Source of the DNA: DASQPR01 sp963727415
GTDB lineage: Bacteria > Actinomycetota > Actinomycetes > Mycobacteriales > Micromonosporaceae
Direction of reading: 5' to 3'
DNA: 64,000 nt
NCBI GenBank assembly: GCA_963727415.1
Contig: CAVSGF010000002.1
Span: 1,550,001 to 1,614,000, forward strand
Shown here piece after piece: positions 62,352 to 64,000 of this stretch; the first letter of the stretch is position 1; every line of letters begins with the position of its first letter. Made by a program: the position numbers and the translations under genes. The notes under the pieces were generated by a model. That model saw nothing but the letters and a program-made list of their open reading frames with translations, had not been told where the DNA came from and did no database searches.

Positions 62352-62849
62352 ATGGTGACCGAGCACACCTTCCCCAGCGACGTCTTCCCGGGTCCGCTGC
62401 CCGTGCGGCTTCGCATGCCGTCCGACTGGGCCCCCCAAGCGCTGCCGTCGGTCGCCATGAGCTTCGTCCACGCCGCGTCACCCGTCGGCGTGCCGACCAA
62501 CCTGCTGGTGGTGGTGAACCGGGTAGGAGGGGACCCCACCCTCGACGACCTCGCCGCGGCGGTGCGCGACCAGGTCGTTACGATGAGCGGCGCCCCGGCC
62601 CGGGTGCGCTCCAGCACGGTTCGCCAGGTCGCCGGGCGCCATGCGATCCATACCGTGCTCGGCGTCGCGGTGCCGGCGCGTGACCTGCACTTGACACAGG
62701 TGCAGACCGTATTCGCGGCGGAGTCCGCCGTGGACGGTTTACATGATGTCGTGCAAGTGCATCTCACCTGCCGCGATGACCAATGGCCACTCGTCGAGCC
62801 GACTCTCGAAGCCGCGCTGACCTCGATGAACGTCGGATGGCGGTTCTAA
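62352..62849 (+). CDS. LpqN/PsbP-like (Mog1 fold) protein
   Basis: A 165-residue protein with FPGPLPVRLRMPSDWAPQ at the start, NLLVVVNRVGGDPTLDDLAA in the middle and a C-terminal VQVHLTCRDDQWPLVEPTLE, consistent with the Mog1/PsbP-like fold of LpqN and related ESX-adjacent proteins. No lipobox or signal peptide is seen, so it is probably cytoplasmic, perhaps an export or immunity partner. It ends with a 1-nt overlap to the effector gene. Confidence 0.6.
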   Translation: MVTEHTFPSDVFPGPLPVRLRMPSDWAPQALPSVAMSFVHAASPVGVPTNLLVVVNRVGGDPTLDDLAAAVRDQVVTMSGAPARVRSSTVRQVAGRHAIHTVLGVAVPARDLHLTQVQTVFAAESAVDGLHDVVQVHLTCRDDQWPLVEPTLEAALTSMNVGWRF

Positions 62850-64000
62850 TGGCGCGAATCGTCATCGACACCGACGCGGTTCGGCTGCTGGCCCGCTACA
62901 CCAACGGCGCCATCGACGAGGTCGCCCATATCCGCACCGAACTGCTCAAGGCTCAGGCGATCCTCGACCAGGGACCGGGAGCGGACGCTTTCGGGCCCCT
63001 GCTGGGAGCCCTCACCAACTACGCGACCGTGCTCACCGACGACTATCGCAACCTTGTCGCCGAGGTCACCACGATCGAGGCGGAAGAGGGTCCGGCGGCG
63101 CCCGACTGGACAGCCGCCGCCGATTCCGATCCGGGCGTGTCCATGCTTGAGCTGATCGCTTATCCGGTGACCTCACTATCGGTCGGGCAGGCGCCTGCGC
63201 TCCCTCCGCCTGAACCGTGGAACACCACATGGGTGACCTCCGGCGGGGTCATTCCGCTGGGCTTTCCAACCCGCTCCACGACGGCGGGCCAGGCGGCTGC
63301 CGACGAGGCCGGCTTCGGCGCCACCTGGGAGACCAAGTCGGAAACGGACAGCGCGTCAGGCCACAACAGCTCCAGCGCCTCGGTCAAGGTAAGCGTGTCT
63401 GCCGGGCAGGGCGCCTCGGAGAGCACCGACGCCCAGGGCAACACCACCTACTCCTGGGAGACTTACCAGGAGATGGTGGCTCGCGCTCACGCGGAGACGT
63501 CCGGCGATCTCGGTGGCGTGGATTACCGGTTCGAAGGCACCGCCGAGGCCGGCGCTTCCGCCGACATTCACGTGTGGGCAAAGGGGGGGCCGGACGGCTA
63601 CGGAGCCGGCGGCGAGGCTTCCGCCCGCGTCTACACCGATGCGACCGCCTCCGGTGAGATCGGCGCGCGCGAGATCGGCGGCGCCCAGGGGTACGTGACG
63701 GGCAGCGCCGGAGCCGGGGCCAGCGCCGGTGCGCATGGACAGGTCAGCACGCACGGCGGTGAAGGCGGCGTCAGCGTCGACGCCTACGACGGCGCGGACG
63801 CCAAGCTCGGTGGCGGCGGTCAGTTGGGGCCGCTGAAAGGCAGCCGCGAAATCTCCGTGGGCACCGGCGTGGGAGTGGGCTTCAGCAGCGACATCTCACT
63901 GGACTGGGACGACATCGGGTTCGACTTCGGCGGCGAACTCGGCCTGGGCATCTCACTCGGCATCGACACCAGTGTGCATCTCAGCCCCAGTGGAATCGTG
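62849..64000 (+). CDS. Large type VII-associated repetitive protein, probable effector, 3' end beyond window
   Basis: At least 384 codons; open to the right edge. Residues about 1-85 form a charged helical domain (RIVIDTDAVRLLARYTNGAI; YATVLTDDYRNLVAEVTTIE) that resembles WXG/EspC-type export domains. After a Pro-rich linker, from about 130 onward the sequence is Gly/Ala/Ser-rich with alternating hydrophobic residues (SSASVKVSVSAGQGASES, TAEAGASADIHVWAKGG, GAGASAGAHGQVSTHGG, VGTGVGVGFSSDISLDW, GGELGLGISLGIDTSVHLSP), i.e. repeated beta strands like those seen in actinobacterial polymorphic toxins. The toxin or adhesin end, if any, is outside the window. The gene follows EspG-WXG-WXG-LpqN, supporting T7 secretion. 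Confidence 0.7.
   Translation, partial: MARIVIDTDAVRLLARYTNGAIDEVAHIRTELLKAQAILDQGPGADAFGPLLGALTNYATVLTDDYRNLVAEVTTIEAEEGPAAPDWTAAADSDPGVSMLELIAYPVTSLSVGQAPALPPPEPWNTTWVTSGGVIPLGFPTRSTTAGQAAADEAGFGATWETKSETDSASGHNSSSASVKVSVSAGQGASESTDAQGNTTYSWETYQEMVARAHAETSGDLGGVDYRFEGTAEAGASADIHVWAKGGPDGYGAGGEASARVYTDATASGEIGAREIGGAQGYVTGSAGAGASAGAHGQVSTHGGEGGVSVDAYDGADAKLGGGGQLGPLKGSREISVGTGVGVGFSSDISLDWDDIGFDFGGELGLGISLGIDTSVHLSPSGIV

Overview
The window is high-GC DNA with strong third-position GC bias and many GTG starts. It has ATGA/GTGA start-stop overlaps, TANNNT -10 boxes placed for leaderless transcripts, LacI-type sugar operons, F420-type luciferase-like enzymes and a WXG100/EspG cluster. These point to a filamentous Actinomycetota chromosome, plausibly Micromonosporaceae or a relative; this is inference, since no rRNA or marker gene is present. 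I found no tRNA, rRNA, CRISPR array, insertion sequence or integrase. The content is accessory: catabolism, transport and regulation.

Layout. 1-12.3 kb: the 5' part of a tyrosine phenol-lyase gene (left edge), an AraC regulator divergent from an MFS exporter across a 12-bp tandem repeat, a hot-dog thioesterase, an alpha/beta hydrolase - 37-aa membrane peptide - flavin monooxygenase cluster, and a LuxR regulator. Next is a TetR regulon: a GPH-type transporter divergent from tetR, then a flavin monooxygenase with an apparent frameshift and an SDR. Two matching 18-bp operators tie it together. 12.3-18.8 kb: a complete maltose/alpha-glucoside operon (binding protein, two permeases, GH13 glucosidase, LacI regulator) behind a promoter with several operator-like palindromes. 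18.9-20.7 kb: a multidomain protein I cannot assign, with two S1-like segments, a coiled coil and a conserved C-terminus. 21-26.5 kb: cation/proton antiporter, LuxR remnant, haloacid dehalogenase, two hairpins, drug-type ABC exporter. 26.7-38.4 kb: Tat-exported multicopper oxidase, duplicated ABM-like protein, beta-propeller lactonase, GGDEF-EAL protein head-to-head with a LIV-type binding protein, F420 oxidoreductase, TreT-like glycosyltransferase, membrane protein. 38.5-46.7 kb: two histidine kinase/response regulator pairs, two small membrane proteins and an ABC exporter.

46.9-54.7 kb: a GNAT/N-acylamino-acid-racemase pair, a BetA-like GMC oxidoreductase and a polyamine-type ABC importer. 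Five of these genes carry about 16 apparent small frameshifts between 47.2 and 53.5 kb, while the GMC gene between them and the ATPase gene after them are intact. Local sequence error is the first explanation to exclude. 54.8-60.3 kb: lipoprotein, acyl-CoA ligase plus SDR, a second duplicated ABM protein, and a secreted PHB-depolymerase-like esterase. 60.5-64 kb: a small leaderless gene, then a type VII secretion substrate cluster (EspG-like chaperone, two WXG100-size proteins, LpqN-like protein) leading into a large repetitive probable effector cut by the right edge. This cluster and the S1-like multidomain protein are the best candidates for undescribed biology.
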